A stretch of DNA of 16,766 nucleotides, from contig VAXX01000065.1 of the NCBI GenBank assembly GCA_005885115.1, forward strand, positions 4,425-21,190, written 5' to 3'. This stretch comes from Actinomycetota bacterium (GTDB lineage: Bacteria; Actinomycetota; Actinomycetes; Mycobacteriales; Micromonosporaceae). Below the pieces are notes generated by a model. The model was not told where the DNA came from, ran no database searches, and saw only the letters and a list, made by a program, of their open reading frames with translations. Shown here piece by piece: positions 1 to 8,232 of this stretch. The stretch's first letter is position 1. Every line of letters starts with the position of its first letter. A program made the position numbers and the translations under genes.

Positions 1-855
1 CGGGTGCCGGTCGGGCCCGAGCACGTCGTGCCGGCGTGGGACCTGCGGACGTTGTGGGTCAACAGCGACACCAGCGGCTGGCTGACCCCGATCGACGCGG
101 CCACCGGGGCGTTCGGGGCGCCGGTGAAGGTGGACGACCCGTACAACCTGTACTTCACGCCGGACGGCCGGTACGCCGTGGTGATGGCCGAGCGCCTGCA
201 CCAGATCGTCTTCCGGGACCCGCACACGATGGCCGTGGTCAAGACCGTCCCGGTGCACTGCGACGGGGTGAACCACGCCGACTTCTCGCCGGACGGCCGG
301 TACTTCATCGTGACCTGCGAGTTCTCCGGTGACCTGATCAAGGTGGACACGGTCCGGCAGGAGATCATCGGGCAGCAGCACATCCCGGCCAAGCACCCGA
401 TGCCGCAGGACATCAAGATCTCCCCGGACGGGAAGACCTGGTACGTGGCGGACATGCAGACGTCAGGGATCTGGATCTTCAACGGGGACACCTTCAGCGT
501 GCCGACCTTCCTGCCCACCGGCGCCGGTGCGCACGGCCTCTACATCACCCGGGACTCGAAGCGGATGTACATCTCCAACCGGGGTGAGGGATCCATCTCG
601 ATCTACGACTTCGCCAGCCAGTCCCTGGTCGCGAAGTGGCAGATCCCCGGCGGTGGCAGCCCGGACATGGGCAACGTCTCGGCCGACGGTCGGGTGCTCT
701 GGCTCTCCGGCCGGTACCACCAGGTGGTGTACGCCCTGGACGCGAACGACGGGCACCTGCTGGCGAAGATCCCGGTCGGCGGGGAGCCGCACGGACTGTG
801 CGTATGGCCGATCCCGGGCCGGTACTCGCTGGGCCACACCGGGATCATGCGCTGA
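1..855 (+). CDS. YncE-like beta-propeller protein, 5' end outside window
   Basis: The reading frame is open from the first base, so the start lies upstream; the GTG at 4 is only the first possible start inside the window. About 284 residues are visible. They contain repeated blades with the signature SPDGR/TPDGR/SADGR (for example near residues 55, 95, 140 and 225), each followed by short hydrophobic strands such as YAVVMA, YFIVTC and TWYVAD. This is the pattern of YncE/YVTN-type seven-bladed propellers, which often bind ligands or partners in the cell envelope. No catalytic residues can be assigned. There is no signal peptide in the visible part, and one could lie upstream. The gene ends with TGA and is followed by about 200 bases holding an inverted repeat before the next gene, another propeller. 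The fold is secure; the function is unknown. Confidence 0.85.
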   Translation, partial: RVPVGPEHVVPAWDLRTLWVNSDTSGWLTPIDAATGAFGAPVKVDDPYNLYFTPDGRYAVVMAERLHQIVFRDPHTMAVVKTVPVHCDGVNHADFSPDGRYFIVTCEFSGDLIKVDTVRQEIIGQQHIPAKHPMPQDIKISPDGKTWYVADMQTSGIWIFNGDTFSVPTFLPTGAGAHGLYITRDSKRMYISNRGEGSISIYDFASQSLVAKWQIPGGGSPDMGNVSADGRVLWLSGRYHQVVYALDANDGHLLAKIPVGGEPHGLCVWPIPGRYSLGHTGIMR

Positions 856-919
856 CGCACGCGGACCACCACCTGTCTATCGGAGTTGACCGGGCCGGGG
901 GAAGCGTTGCGCGCGCTTG

Positions 920-969
920 CCAAACAATTCTGAACAAACCGCGGTCGGCCGTTGTCCAGAATTGTTCAG
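920..969. promoter_or_regulatory. Operator-like inverted repeat of four TTGTYCAG boxes
   Basis: ACAATTCTGAACAA at 924-937 is repeated inverted as TTGTCCAGAATTGT at 952-965 (13 of 14 pairs, extended by an A-T pair at 923/966), with a 14-base GC-rich centre. Each arm reads as two boxes 10 bases apart: TTGTCCAG (952-959) and TTGTTCAG (962-969) on plus, and TTGTTCAG (937-930) and TTGTTTGG (927-920) on minus. The block is far more AT-rich than its surroundings and has no T-run after it. It lies about 90 bases before the start at 1057. A regulator binding site is the likeliest reading; a terminator hairpin for the upstream gene is the alternative. Confidence 0.55.
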
Positions 970-1056
970 AGGCATACGTCGATGTCTTTCCGAGCGTCGG
1001 ACCGGCTGGTTTATTCGAGGTGCTCCCGGGTCGCCGGGAACGAAGGGAGTACCTCG

Positions 1057-2358
1057 ATGCGCATTCCCCGAACCGTCGCCACCGTCGGCGCCGCCGTCGC
1101 CGGACTGACCGCGACCGCGGTCGTTCTCGCCGGTACCGCCGGCGCCGCCACCGCCGCCCCGACCACGATCCTGCTCAGCAGGAACCAGGCCGGAGTGGAC
1201 GGCAACCTGCACAGCATGTTCCCCGGGATCAGCCGGGACGGCCGCTTCGTCACCTTCCGCTCCAACGCCACCAACCTGATCCCGCGCAAGCCCAACGAGC
1301 CGCCGGCCCGCGACGTCTACCTGTGGGACCGCACCTCCGGCCAGCTCGAGGCGGTCAGCGTCGACACCGCCGGCCACCGGCTACCCGGGCACAGCGGCGG
1401 CGGCCCGTCGCCGGTCACCGCCAGCGGGCGGTTCGTGGCGTTCGACTCGCTCGTCGCCCGGCCGACCCCGGCCGACCCGGGCCACCAGAACTTCGACGTT
1501 TTCCTGCGGACGCGCTTCGGCCACGGGGCGGGGCGAACCGACGACGTCACGCCGGGACTGGGCGGGGCACCGGCCAACGGCAGCAGCTCGGTCGGCGGGA
1601 TCAGCGAGGACGGCCGGTTCGTCGCGCTGACCTCGGCCGCCAGCAACCTCGTAGCGGGCGACAGCAACGGCAAAAGCGACGTGTTCCTGCGGGACAACGG
1701 GTACCACATGACGATCCGGGTCTCGGTGTCCAGCACCGGGGTCGCGGGCAACGACGACTCGGGCAACGCCCAGCTCAGCGCGAACGGCCGGTACGTGGTC
1801 TACGTGTCCCGGGCGACCAACCTGGTACCCGGTGACACCAACGGGGTCGCGGACATCTTCCTGTTCGACCGGTTCACCCGCCGGACCGAGCGGATCAGCG
1901 TGGACAGCGCCGGCAAGCAGCTGCCCGGGGACTCGGACTACCCGTCGGTCAGCGACGACGGGCGGTATGTCGCCTTCGGCAGCTTCGGGTCCACGAACCC
2001 GCAGGTGTACGTCCGCGACCGGGTCGCCGGGACGACCACGGTGGTCAGCGTGAACAACCACGGGGTACCCGGCGACGGGGTCTCCAGCCACCCGTCGATC
2101 AGCGGCTCCGGGCGGTACGTGTCCTTCCAGTCCTTCGCCCGCAACCTGGTACCGGGCGTCAGCGGGAACGAGATCTACGTACGGGACCTGGTCAAGCACA
2201 AGACGTCGCTGGGCAGCGCCGGCAACGACGGTAGCGCCGCCAACGGGCCGACCTTCTTCGCCCAGGTGAGTGACGCCGGTGTCGCGTTCCAGTCGCTGGC
2301 GCGCAACCTCGGCGGCCACGCCAACGGCAACTACCAGGTGTACCTGCGGACCTTCTGA
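1057..2358 (+). CDS. Secreted PD40/TolB-type beta-propeller protein
   Basis: Predicted 433-residue exported protein. The ATG at 1057 is chosen because AAGGGAG (1043-1049) lies 7 bases upstream and because the protein then begins with a clear Sec signal: MRIPR, a hydrophobic Ala/Val/Leu stretch to about residue 30, and an Ala-rich cleavage site near ATA-AP. The mature part is a series of about six or seven blades with the repeated pattern DGRFVxF/GRYVxF, then S.A.NLVPGD.NG.xDVFLRD, then T.RVSV, as in PD40/WD40-like TolB repeats. The NLVPGDTNG segments are Asp/Asn-rich and could bind calcium, which is inference. No enzyme motif is visible. A perfect 12-bp hairpin follows the stop, so the gene is probably monocistronic, possibly controlled by the inverted repeat at 920-969. 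The cellular role is unknown. Confidence 0.88.
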   Translation: MRIPRTVATVGAAVAGLTATAVVLAGTAGAATAAPTTILLSRNQAGVDGNLHSMFPGISRDGRFVTFRSNATNLIPRKPNEPPARDVYLWDRTSGQLEAVSVDTAGHRLPGHSGGGPSPVTASGRFVAFDSLVARPTPADPGHQNFDVFLRTRFGHGAGRTDDVTPGLGGAPANGSSSVGGISEDGRFVALTSAASNLVAGDSNGKSDVFLRDNGYHMTIRVSVSSTGVAGNDDSGNAQLSANGRYVVYVSRATNLVPGDTNGVADIFLFDRFTRRTERISVDSAGKQLPGDSDYPSVSDDGRYVAFGSFGSTNPQVYVRDRVAGTTTVVSVNNHGVPGDGVSSHPSISGSGRYVSFQSFARNLVPGVSGNEIYVRDLVKHKTSLGSAGNDGSAANGPTFFAQVSDAGVAFQSLARNLGGHANGNYQVYLRTF

Positions 2359-2373
2359 CCCACGCGGGCCGGT

Positions 2374-2408
2374 GGGGGCGGCGCGGACCGGGGGGTCGCG
2401 CCGCCCCC
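2374..2408 (+). terminator. Perfect GC hairpin, likely terminator
   Basis: GGGGGCGGCGCG (2374-2385) pairs perfectly with CGCGCCGCCCCC (2397-2408) around an 11-base loop, 16 bases after the stop of the propeller gene. It lacks a T-run, as is common for actinomycete terminators. It separates this gene from tex. Confidence 0.7.
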
Positions 2409-2437
2409 TGTCGGGGATCGGCGGCACAATGCTGGTC

Positions 2438-4566
2438 GTGACGACCACCACCGCCATCCACGATCGGATCGCAACAGAGCTCGGGGTACGGGACGGGCAG
2501 GTGACCGCCGCGATCGAGCTGCTCGACGGCGGCGCGACGGTACCGTTCATCGCCCGGTACCGGAAGGAGGCCACCGGCGCGCTCGACGACGCCCAGCTGC
2601 CAGGGCAAGCTCGACGACGCCCTGGCGGCGCAGATCTGGGCGGCGGACTCGAAGGCGCGGCTGGAGGACATCTACCTGCCGTACAAGCCCAAGCGCCGGA
2701 CCAAGGCGCAGATCGCGCGGGAGGCCGGCCTGGAGCCGCTCGCCGACGGCCTGCTGAACGACCCGACGGTGGACCCGCAGACGGCCGCGGCCGCGTTCGT
2801 GGACCCCGAGAGAGGCGTCGCCGACGTGGCGGCCGCGCTGGACGGTGCCCGGGCGATCCTGGTCGAGCGCTTCGCCGAGGACGCCGACCTGATCGGCGAG
2901 CTGCGCGAGCGGATGTGGTCGCGGGGCCGGCTGGTGTCGAAGGTACGCGACGGTAGGCAGGAGGACGGCGCGAAGTTCAGCGACTACTTCGACTTCGCCG
3001 AGCCGCTGACCAAGCTGCCCTCGCACCGGATCCTGGCGCTGTTCCGGGGCGAGAAGGAGGAGGTCCTCGACCTGGTGCTGGAGCCATCCGAGGACGGGGA
3101 CACCGCCTCGTACGAGGCGTCGATCGCCGGGCGCTTCGGGGTCAGCGACCGGGGCCGCCCGGGCGACAAGTGGCTGTCGGACACGGTGCGCTGGGCCTGG
3201 CGTACCCGCATCCTCGGGCACCTGGGCATCGACCTGCGGACCCGGCTGTTCCAACTGGCCGAGGACGAGGCGGTACGGGTGTTCGCCGCGAACCTGCGGG
3301 ACCTGCTGCTGGCGGCTCCGGCCGGTACCCGCCCGACGATGGGTCTGGACCCGGGCTTCCGTACCGGGGTCAAGGTGGCCGTGGTCGATGCCACCGGCAA
3401 GGTGGTCGAGACGGCGACGATCTACCCGCACGTACCGGCGCGCAAGTGGGACGAGTCGATCGCGACGCTGGCCGCGCTGTGCGCCCGGCACCAGGTGGAG
3501 CTGATCGCGATCGGCAACGGCACCGCCTCCCGGGAGACCGACAAGCTGGCCACCGACCTGCTCACCCGGTTCCCCCAACTCAAGGCCACCAAGGTGGTCG
3601 TATCCGAGGCCGGCGCGTCGGTGTACTCGGCGTCGGCGTACGCCTCGCAGGAGCTGCCCGAGCTGGACGTGTCCCTGCGCGGCGCGGTGTCGATCGCGCG
3701 CCGGCTCCAGGACCCGCTGGCCGAGCTGGTGAAGATCGACCCGAAGTCCATCGGCGTCGGTCAGTACCAGCACGACCTGTCCGAGACGAAGCTGTCCCGC
3801 TCGCTCGACGCGGTCGTCGAGGACTGCGTCAACGGCGTCGGCGTGGACCTGAACACCGCGTCGGTGCCGTTGCTGTCGCGGGTTTCCGGGATCACCGCCG
3901 GGCTCGCCGGGACGATCGTGGCGCACCGCAACGCCAACGGGCCGTTCCGGAACCGGCGCGCGCTCAAAGACGTACCCCGGTTGGGGCCCAAGGCTTTCGA
4001 GCAGTGCGCGGGCTTCCTGCGCATTCCGGACGGGGACGACCCGCTGGACGCGTCCTCGGTGCACCCCGAGGCGTACCCGGTGGTCCGGCGGATCGTCGCC
4101 GCCGCCGGTAATCCTCAAGGAGCTGGAGAAGCCCGGCCGCGACCCGCGCCCGGCCTTCCATACCGCGACCTTCGCCGAGGGCGTCGAGACGCTGGCGGAC
4201 CTGCGGCCGGGCATGGTGCTGGAGGGTCAGGTGACGAATGTGGCGGCGTTCGGTGCGTTCGTGGACATCGGCGTACACCAGGACGGGCTGGTACACGTCT
4301 CGGCGATGTCGCAGAACTTCGTGAAGGATCCGCGGGACGTGGCCAAGCCGGGCGACATCGTCAAGGTGAAGGTGCTCGAGGTGGACATCCCCCGCAAGCG
4401 CATCTCGCTGACGATGCGGCTGCAGGACGAGGCCGCCGCGCCCCGGGAACCCCGGCGGGACAAGCAGTCCGGACCGCGCCGGGCCCCGGCTCCCCCACCG
4501 GCCGGTGGTGCGCTCGCGGACGCGCTGCGCCGGGCGGGATTCGACAAGGGGTTGCCCGGCCGCTGA
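2438..4566 (+). pseudogene. tex: tex, RNA-binding transcription accessory protein, broken by two internal deletions
   Basis: Tex is a conserved cytoplasmic nucleic-acid-binding protein acting with the transcription machinery. Three collinear pieces are present in three frames. Piece 2438-2600 is the N-terminal helical region ([16 protein letters not shown]). Piece 2601-4110 begins QGKLDD and includes the YqgF/RNase H-like domain ([18 protein letters not shown] near 3340), the [10 protein letters not shown] motif and the helix-hairpin-helix region ([24 protein letters not shown]). Piece 4111-4563 begins [14 protein letters not shown] and ends with the S1 domain ([17 protein letters not shown], 4240-4300). 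Compared with E. coli Tex (773 residues), about 26 residues are missing at 2600 and about 34 at 4110, and each loss shifts the frame. Nothing else is decayed. GTG 2438 is preceded by CACAAT at 7 bases, and ATG 2429 is an alternative start. As written, no full protein can be made; an assembly error is quite possible. Confidence 0.9.
2581..2622 (+). repeat. 14-bp direct repeat flanking the first tex junction
   Basis: GCTCGACGACGCCC occurs at 2581-2594 and again at 2609-2622, 28 bases apart, on either side of the first tex deletion point. Both copies encode expected Tex residues (LDDAQ and LDDAL), so the repeat is native coding sequence brought close together by the loss. Confidence 0.8.
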
Positions 4567-4569
4567 GGG

Positions 4570-4575
4570 TACCGT
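4570..4575 (+). promoter_or_regulatory. Candidate -10 box (TACCGT) of a leaderless transcript
   Basis: TACCGT fits the actinobacterial TANNNT box and lies 6 bases before the ATG at 4582, the spacing expected if transcription starts at the start codon. No good -35 is visible. A GAGGG at 4565-4569 is a weak, distant alternative ribosome site. Confidence 0.4.
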
Positions 4576-4581
4576 CGAGCG

Positions 4582-5717
4582 ATGTCGCCTTCCGCCCTGG
4601 TCCGGGACCGGTTCACCTGGCTGGCCTACGGCCAGATCGCGGCGTTCGGTTATTTCTTCTATGGTTTCGGCCCGGTCGTCCCGCTGCTGCGCCTGGAACA
4701 GCACACCAGCCGGGGCGTAGCTGGGCTGCACGGCACCGCGTTCGCGCTGGGCGGCATCCTGTGCGGCGTGCTCACCCCGGTCCTGGTACGCCGCTTCGGG
4801 CGGCAGGTCACGCTGTGGACCGGCCTGGTCGGGTTGAGCGCGTCCATCGGCGGTTTCTGGGTCGTCCGCCCGCTGTGGGGCACCCTGCCGCTGGCGGTGG
4901 TGGCCTCGCTGTTCGGCACGTTGCACTGAGCGAGGCCAACGCGGTGGCCGCGGGCATCGGGCTGCTCGCGCCGCTGACGATGGGCGCGATGATCCAGGCG
5001 GGCTGGGGCTGGCGGCCGGGCCTGGGCATCGACGTGGGCATCGTCGCGCTGCTCGCGGTGGTGGCGCTCATTTTCCGGGTACGCACACCGCAGGCGCAAC
5101 CGGTACCGGAGAGCACGACGGTCGGGCGGCTGCCCCGCACGTACCGGATCGCCTGGTGTTGTCTGGTCGCCACCGCCGCGGTCGAGGTGTGCCTGAACCT
5201 GTGGGTCGCCGACGTGCTGCGCGTGCACTCGCACGCCAGCACGGGCCTGGCCACGGCCGCGCTGTCGGCGGTCATCGGCGGCATGTGCATCGGGCGCCTG
5301 GCCGGCGCCCGCCTGCTGCGACGGTGGCCGGTGCCGCAGGCGTTGCTCGGCGCGCTCGCGGTCAGCGCGGCCGGGTTCGCGCTGTTCTGGCTGGCGCCGT
5401 TCGCGTGGCTGGCGATCGCCGGTCTGGTCGTGCTCGGGCTGGGCAACGCGCTGCACTTCCCGCTCGTCATCGCGCTGCTGATCGCGCACTCCGACGGGCA
5501 GCCCGACCTCGCGGTGTCCCGCTCGACGACCGCGTCGAGCCTGGCCTTCGGGGTGGCGCCGTTCGTGCTCGGCGTGGTCGCCGACCGGGTCGGGCCGCAC
5601 ACCGCGTTCCTCCTGGTACCACTGTTTCTGGCCGGCGCCGCGACCGCCGCCTGGCGGCTGCGCGGCCGGACGCCGGCGGTGGTACCCGCGCCCGTGCCGG
5701 TATCGTCGGTGCCGTGA
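4582..5717 (+). pseudogene. MFS transporter gene, frame broken near codon 115
   Basis: The product would be a 12-helix major facilitator superfamily permease; the substrate cannot be told. The first part (4582 to about 4924) gives four hydrophobic segments with an MFS-like VRRFGR loop after the second. It then runs into TGA at 4927. The protein continues in another frame from about 4923 ([11 protein letters not shown]) through helices 5-12 to TGA 5715-5717. At the junction FGTL meets ALSEANA directly, leaving helix 4 only about 13 residues long and removing the usual loop before helix 5. This suggests a loss of some 20 residues rather than a single-base slip, but I infer this from general MFS layout. 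The gene starts 15 bases after tex and its stop overlaps the next start (GTGA), so the three look like one transcription unit. The remaining sequence shows no decay. Confidence 0.82.
5701..5706 (+). promoter_or_regulatory. Candidate -10 box (TATCGT) of a leaderless transcript
   Basis: TATCGT lies inside the end of the transporter gene, 7 bases before the GTG at 5714. It may give the aldolase gene its own start of transcription besides coupling through the GTGA overlap. Confidence 0.4.
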
Positions 5718-7663
5718 CCCACTGGGACGAGCGCGCCGCACCCGGTCCCGACGACCCCCTCGGCCAGTGCGTGTACGGGTCCCGCCTGCTCGGGGCGCAG
5801 CCGGCCCTGGTGCTGCACGGGGGCGGGAACACGTCGGTCAAGGCGACCGTGCCCGACGTGTTCGGCGACCCGGTCGAGGTGCTGTACGTCAAGGGCAGCG
5901 GCTCGGACCTGGCGACCATCGACCGTACCGGGTTCACCGCGCTGCGCCTGGACGCGGTGAAAGCCTTGCTGCGCCTGGACTCGCTGTCCGATACCCGGAT
6001 GATGAACGAGCTGCGGGCGGCCCGGCTGGACGCCGGTGCACCGGACCCGAGCGTCGAGACGCTGCTGCACGCGCTGCTGCCGTACCCGGCCGTCCTGCAC
6101 AGCCACGCCGATGCCGTGATCGCGTTGACGAACCGGCCGGACGGGGCGGCCCTGGTCCGGTCGGTCCTTGGCGACGGGGTGGTCGTCGTGCCGTACGTGA
6201 TGCCGGGCTTCGACCTCGCCAAGCATTGCGCGGAAACGGTCCCCGGTCGGTTGTCACCGGATACGACCGGGCTGGTGCTGCTGAACCACGGGCTGTTCAC
6301 GTTCGGTACGACCACCGAGGAGGCGTACCGGCGACACCTGGCACTGATCGCCACGGCGGAGGAGTTCCTCGCCCCGTACCGTCCACAGTGGACGGTGTCG
6401 ACCCCGCCGGTCGTGGAGCCGACGACGATCGCGGCGCTCCGTAAGGAGATCTCCGACCTCGCCGGCGTACCGATGGTGCTGCGCCGGTACGACGACGACC
6501 GGGTACGCGGGTTCGTGACCCGGCCCGACCTCGCCTCGGTCGGCACCCGCGGACCGTTGACGCCCGACCATGTCATCCGGACGAAGGCGGTCCCGTTGGT
6601 GGGTACCGACGTCGCCGCGTACGCCCGGGCGTACCGGGACCACTTCGCCGCGTACGCCGGCCGTCGCGGGGTACCGCTGACCATGCTCGACCCCGCTCCC
6701 CGGGTGCTGCTGGATCCCGCGTTCGGCATGCTCACCGCCGGACCCCGCGCCGTGGACACCCAGATCGCCGCGGATATCTACACGCACACCATCGACGTCA
6801 TCGCCTGCGCCGAGGCGGCCGGGGGCTACCGGGCGCTGGATCCGGCCGCCCTGTTCGACGTCGAGTACTGGGAGCTGGAGCAGGCCAAGCTGCGCCGGAC
6901 CGCGGCCCGGGCCCCGTACACCGGCGAGGTCGCCCTGGTCACCGGTGCGGCGTCGGGGATCGGGCGGGGCTGCGCGCAAGCGTTGCGCGCCAAGGGATGC
7001 GCCGTGATCGGACTCGACCGGGCGCCGCACGGGGTCGACGCGCCGGACTACCTGGCGGTACAGACCGACGTGACCGACCCGGCCGCGGTCGGGGCCGCGC
7101 TGCGGCAGGGCGTCGAGCGCTTCGGCGGGATCGACGTCGTGGTGGCCGCCGCAGGGGTGTTCCCGGGGGCGAAGCCGTTGCGGGACTTCGACTCCGGGGC
7201 GTGGCGCAGGACCATGGCGGTCAACGCGGAGGCCATCGCGGGGCTGTTGGGTGCGGTACATCCGTTGCTGGCCCTGGCTCCCCGGGGCGGCCGGGTGGTG
7301 GTGGTCGGGTCGAAGAACGTACCGGCGCCGGGGCCCGGTGCCGCCGCGTACTCCGCGTCGAAGGCCGCCGTGACGCAACTGTCCCGGGTCGCCGCCCTGG
7401 AGTGGGCGCCCGACGGGATCCGGGTCAACGTCGTACACCCCGACGCGGTGTTCGACACCGGCCTGTGGACCGAGGAGCTGCTGCGCGACCGGGCCGCCCG
7501 GTACGGGCTGACCGTCGCCGAGTACAAGCGGCGCAACCTGTTGCGGGTCGAGATCACCAGCCGTCAGGTCGGGGAGTCGGTCGCCGCGCTGTGCTCGGAC
7601 GCGTTCGCCGCCACGACCGGCGCGCAGATCCCGGTCGACGGCGGGAACGAACGGGTGATCTGA
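5714..7663 (+). CDS. Bifunctional class II aldolase / short-chain dehydrogenase
   Basis: Predicted 649-residue cytoplasmic fusion enzyme. Residues 1 to about 390 are a class II aldolase/adducin domain: HGGGNTSVK near 37, VKGSGSD near 60, the metal ligands HSHAD at 129-133 and LNHG with a third His at about 192. Residues from about 402 are an SDR domain: Rossmann motif VTGAASGIG near 408, catalytic Ser in VVVGSKN, YSASK (Tyr near 545) and a C-terminal [10 protein letters not shown]. The family includes RhaEW-like rhamnulose-1-phosphate aldolase/lactaldehyde dehydrogenases. No rhamnose isomerase or kinase is nearby, so the sugar phosphate is unknown. The GTG at 5714 overlaps the transporter stop (GTGA), indicating translational coupling; a neighbouring permease fits uptake and breakdown of one substrate. 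Longer upstream starts in this frame run through the transporter gene and were rejected. Confidence 0.9.
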   Translation: MTHWDERAAPGPDDPLGQCVYGSRLLGAQPALVLHGGGNTSVKATVPDVFGDPVEVLYVKGSGSDLATIDRTGFTALRLDAVKALLRLDSLSDTRMMNELRAARLDAGAPDPSVETLLHALLPYPAVLHSHADAVIALTNRPDGAALVRSVLGDGVVVVPYVMPGFDLAKHCAETVPGRLSPDTTGLVLLNHGLFTFGTTTEEAYRRHLALIATAEEFLAPYRPQWTVSTPPVVEPTTIAALRKEISDLAGVPMVLRRYDDDRVRGFVTRPDLASVGTRGPLTPDHVIRTKAVPLVGTDVAAYARAYRDHFAAYAGRRGVPLTMLDPAPRVLLDPAFGMLTAGPRAVDTQIAADIYTHTIDVIACAEAAGGYRALDPAALFDVEYWELEQAKLRRTAARAPYTGEVALVTGAASGIGRGCAQALRAKGCAVIGLDRAPHGVDAPDYLAVQTDVTDPAAVGAALRQGVERFGGIDVVVAAAGVFPGAKPLRDFDSGAWRRTMAVNAEAIAGLLGAVHPLLALAPRGGRVVVVGSKNVPAPGPGAAAYSASKAAVTQLSRVAALEWAPDGIRVNVVHPDAVFDTGLWTEELLRDRAARYGLTVAEYKRRNLLRVEITSRQVGESVAALCSDAFAATTGAQIPVDGGNERVI

Positions 7664-7672
7664 GCGGGTGCC

Positions 7673-8067
7673 TCAGGCGCGGCGTGGGCCGCGGCGTCGA
7701 TCGCGGCGCAGCCGGCGCGGGCGCCACACGAACGGTACCCGCCCGGTCAGCCACAGCCGGAGCGCGATCGCCAGCGCGAGGACCCCGGCCAGGCCGAATC
7801 CACCTCGGCGCTGTGCCGCACCCCGTCGCGTACCCACACCACCCCGCACACCGTCGACCAGGTGGTGCCCCGCTTCCCGTGGTGCGGCTGCGGGTGGCAG
7901 GCACCGGCGTGGGCGGTGACGGTCGGCCAGGTCAGCCGCGGCAGCAGCGCCACGAGCACGATCACCCCGCCGATCGAGAGCAGCACCAGCAGGAGCCAGC
8001 CCATCAGGTCGCGCCGTTGCTGGCGGCGCCACCCGACGCCGCGCCGGCCGCCCCGTCCAGAGATCAC
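7673..8067 (-). pseudogene. Small two-helix membrane protein (DUF6346-like), frame break near 7800
   Basis: Read on the minus strand from GTG 8067. A basic N-terminus (RGGRRGVGWRRQQRR) leads to helix 1 (MGWLLLVLLSIGGVIVLVAL), then an outer loop with two cysteines (HAGACHPQPHHGKRG, STVCGVVW). After HSAEV near 7802 the frame runs to TGA at 7747. The expected second helix (FGLAGVLALAIALRLWLTG) and an Arg-rich tail lie in another frame, ending at TGA 7673-7675. One missing base at 7799-7803 would join them as HSAEVDFGLAG; a longer loss in the loop is equally possible. The layout resembles actinobacterial DUF6346 proteins, a tentative match from memory. The function is unknown. It converges on the aldolase gene with 9 bases between stops. 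Confidence 0.6.
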
Positions 8068-8073
8068 CGCCCC

Positions 8074-8079
8074 ACGGTA
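8074..8079 (-). promoter_or_regulatory. Candidate -10 box (TACCGT) of a leaderless transcript
   Basis: On the minus strand TACCGT stands 6 bases before the GTG at 8067, the same box and spacing as before the transporter ATG. This is the main reason for choosing 8067 over the internal ATG (about 8003) as the start of the membrane protein. Confidence 0.4.
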
Positions 8080-8120
8080 GCCGGCCCGCGCACGACGATT
8101 GTCCGCTGTACGCGGCCGGC
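8080..8120. other. Imperfect GC hairpin in the divergent intergenic region
   Basis: GCCGGCCCGCG (8080-8090) can pair with CGCGGCCGGC (8111-8120) with one bulged C and a 20-base loop. It sits between the divergent starts at 8067 (minus) and 8233 (plus). Its role is unclear, and GC-rich DNA makes such pairings common. Confidence 0.3.
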
Positions 8121-8232
8121 GGCTGATCCCCTTACGTATGGCGACAATTCGACACTAGGCGTGACCGTGTTGCGCGACTAGGGTGAGGGTCACTCGGCTG
8201 TGACGCTCGCTGTGTCTGGGGGCTGATCACGG

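Noticed and set aside
886..891. TTGACC as a -35 promoter element
   Set aside because: No TANNNT-like -10 is found 16-19 bases downstream, where the sequence is only a GC run.
2547..4214. Long minus-strand open frame opposite tex
   Set aside because: It is Arg/Gly/Val-rich with no recognisable motif and lies exactly opposite conserved Tex sequence.
2769..5717. A single plus-strand open frame of 982 codons joining Tex and transporter sequence
   Set aside because: It is a by-product of the frame breaks. It skips the Tex S1 domain and the first four transporter helices, and it translates nonsense between 4110 and 4922.
5156..7663. An 835-codon version of the aldolase/SDR gene
   Set aside because: The first 186 codons are an Arg/Ala-rich shadow of the transporter gene; the family domain begins right after the GTG at 5714.
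8156..8184. TAGGCG and TAGGGT as promoter -10 boxes for the regulator gene
   Set aside because: TAGGGT fits TANNNT, but no -35 is found at a normal spacing and the start codon itself is uncertain, so I did not list it.
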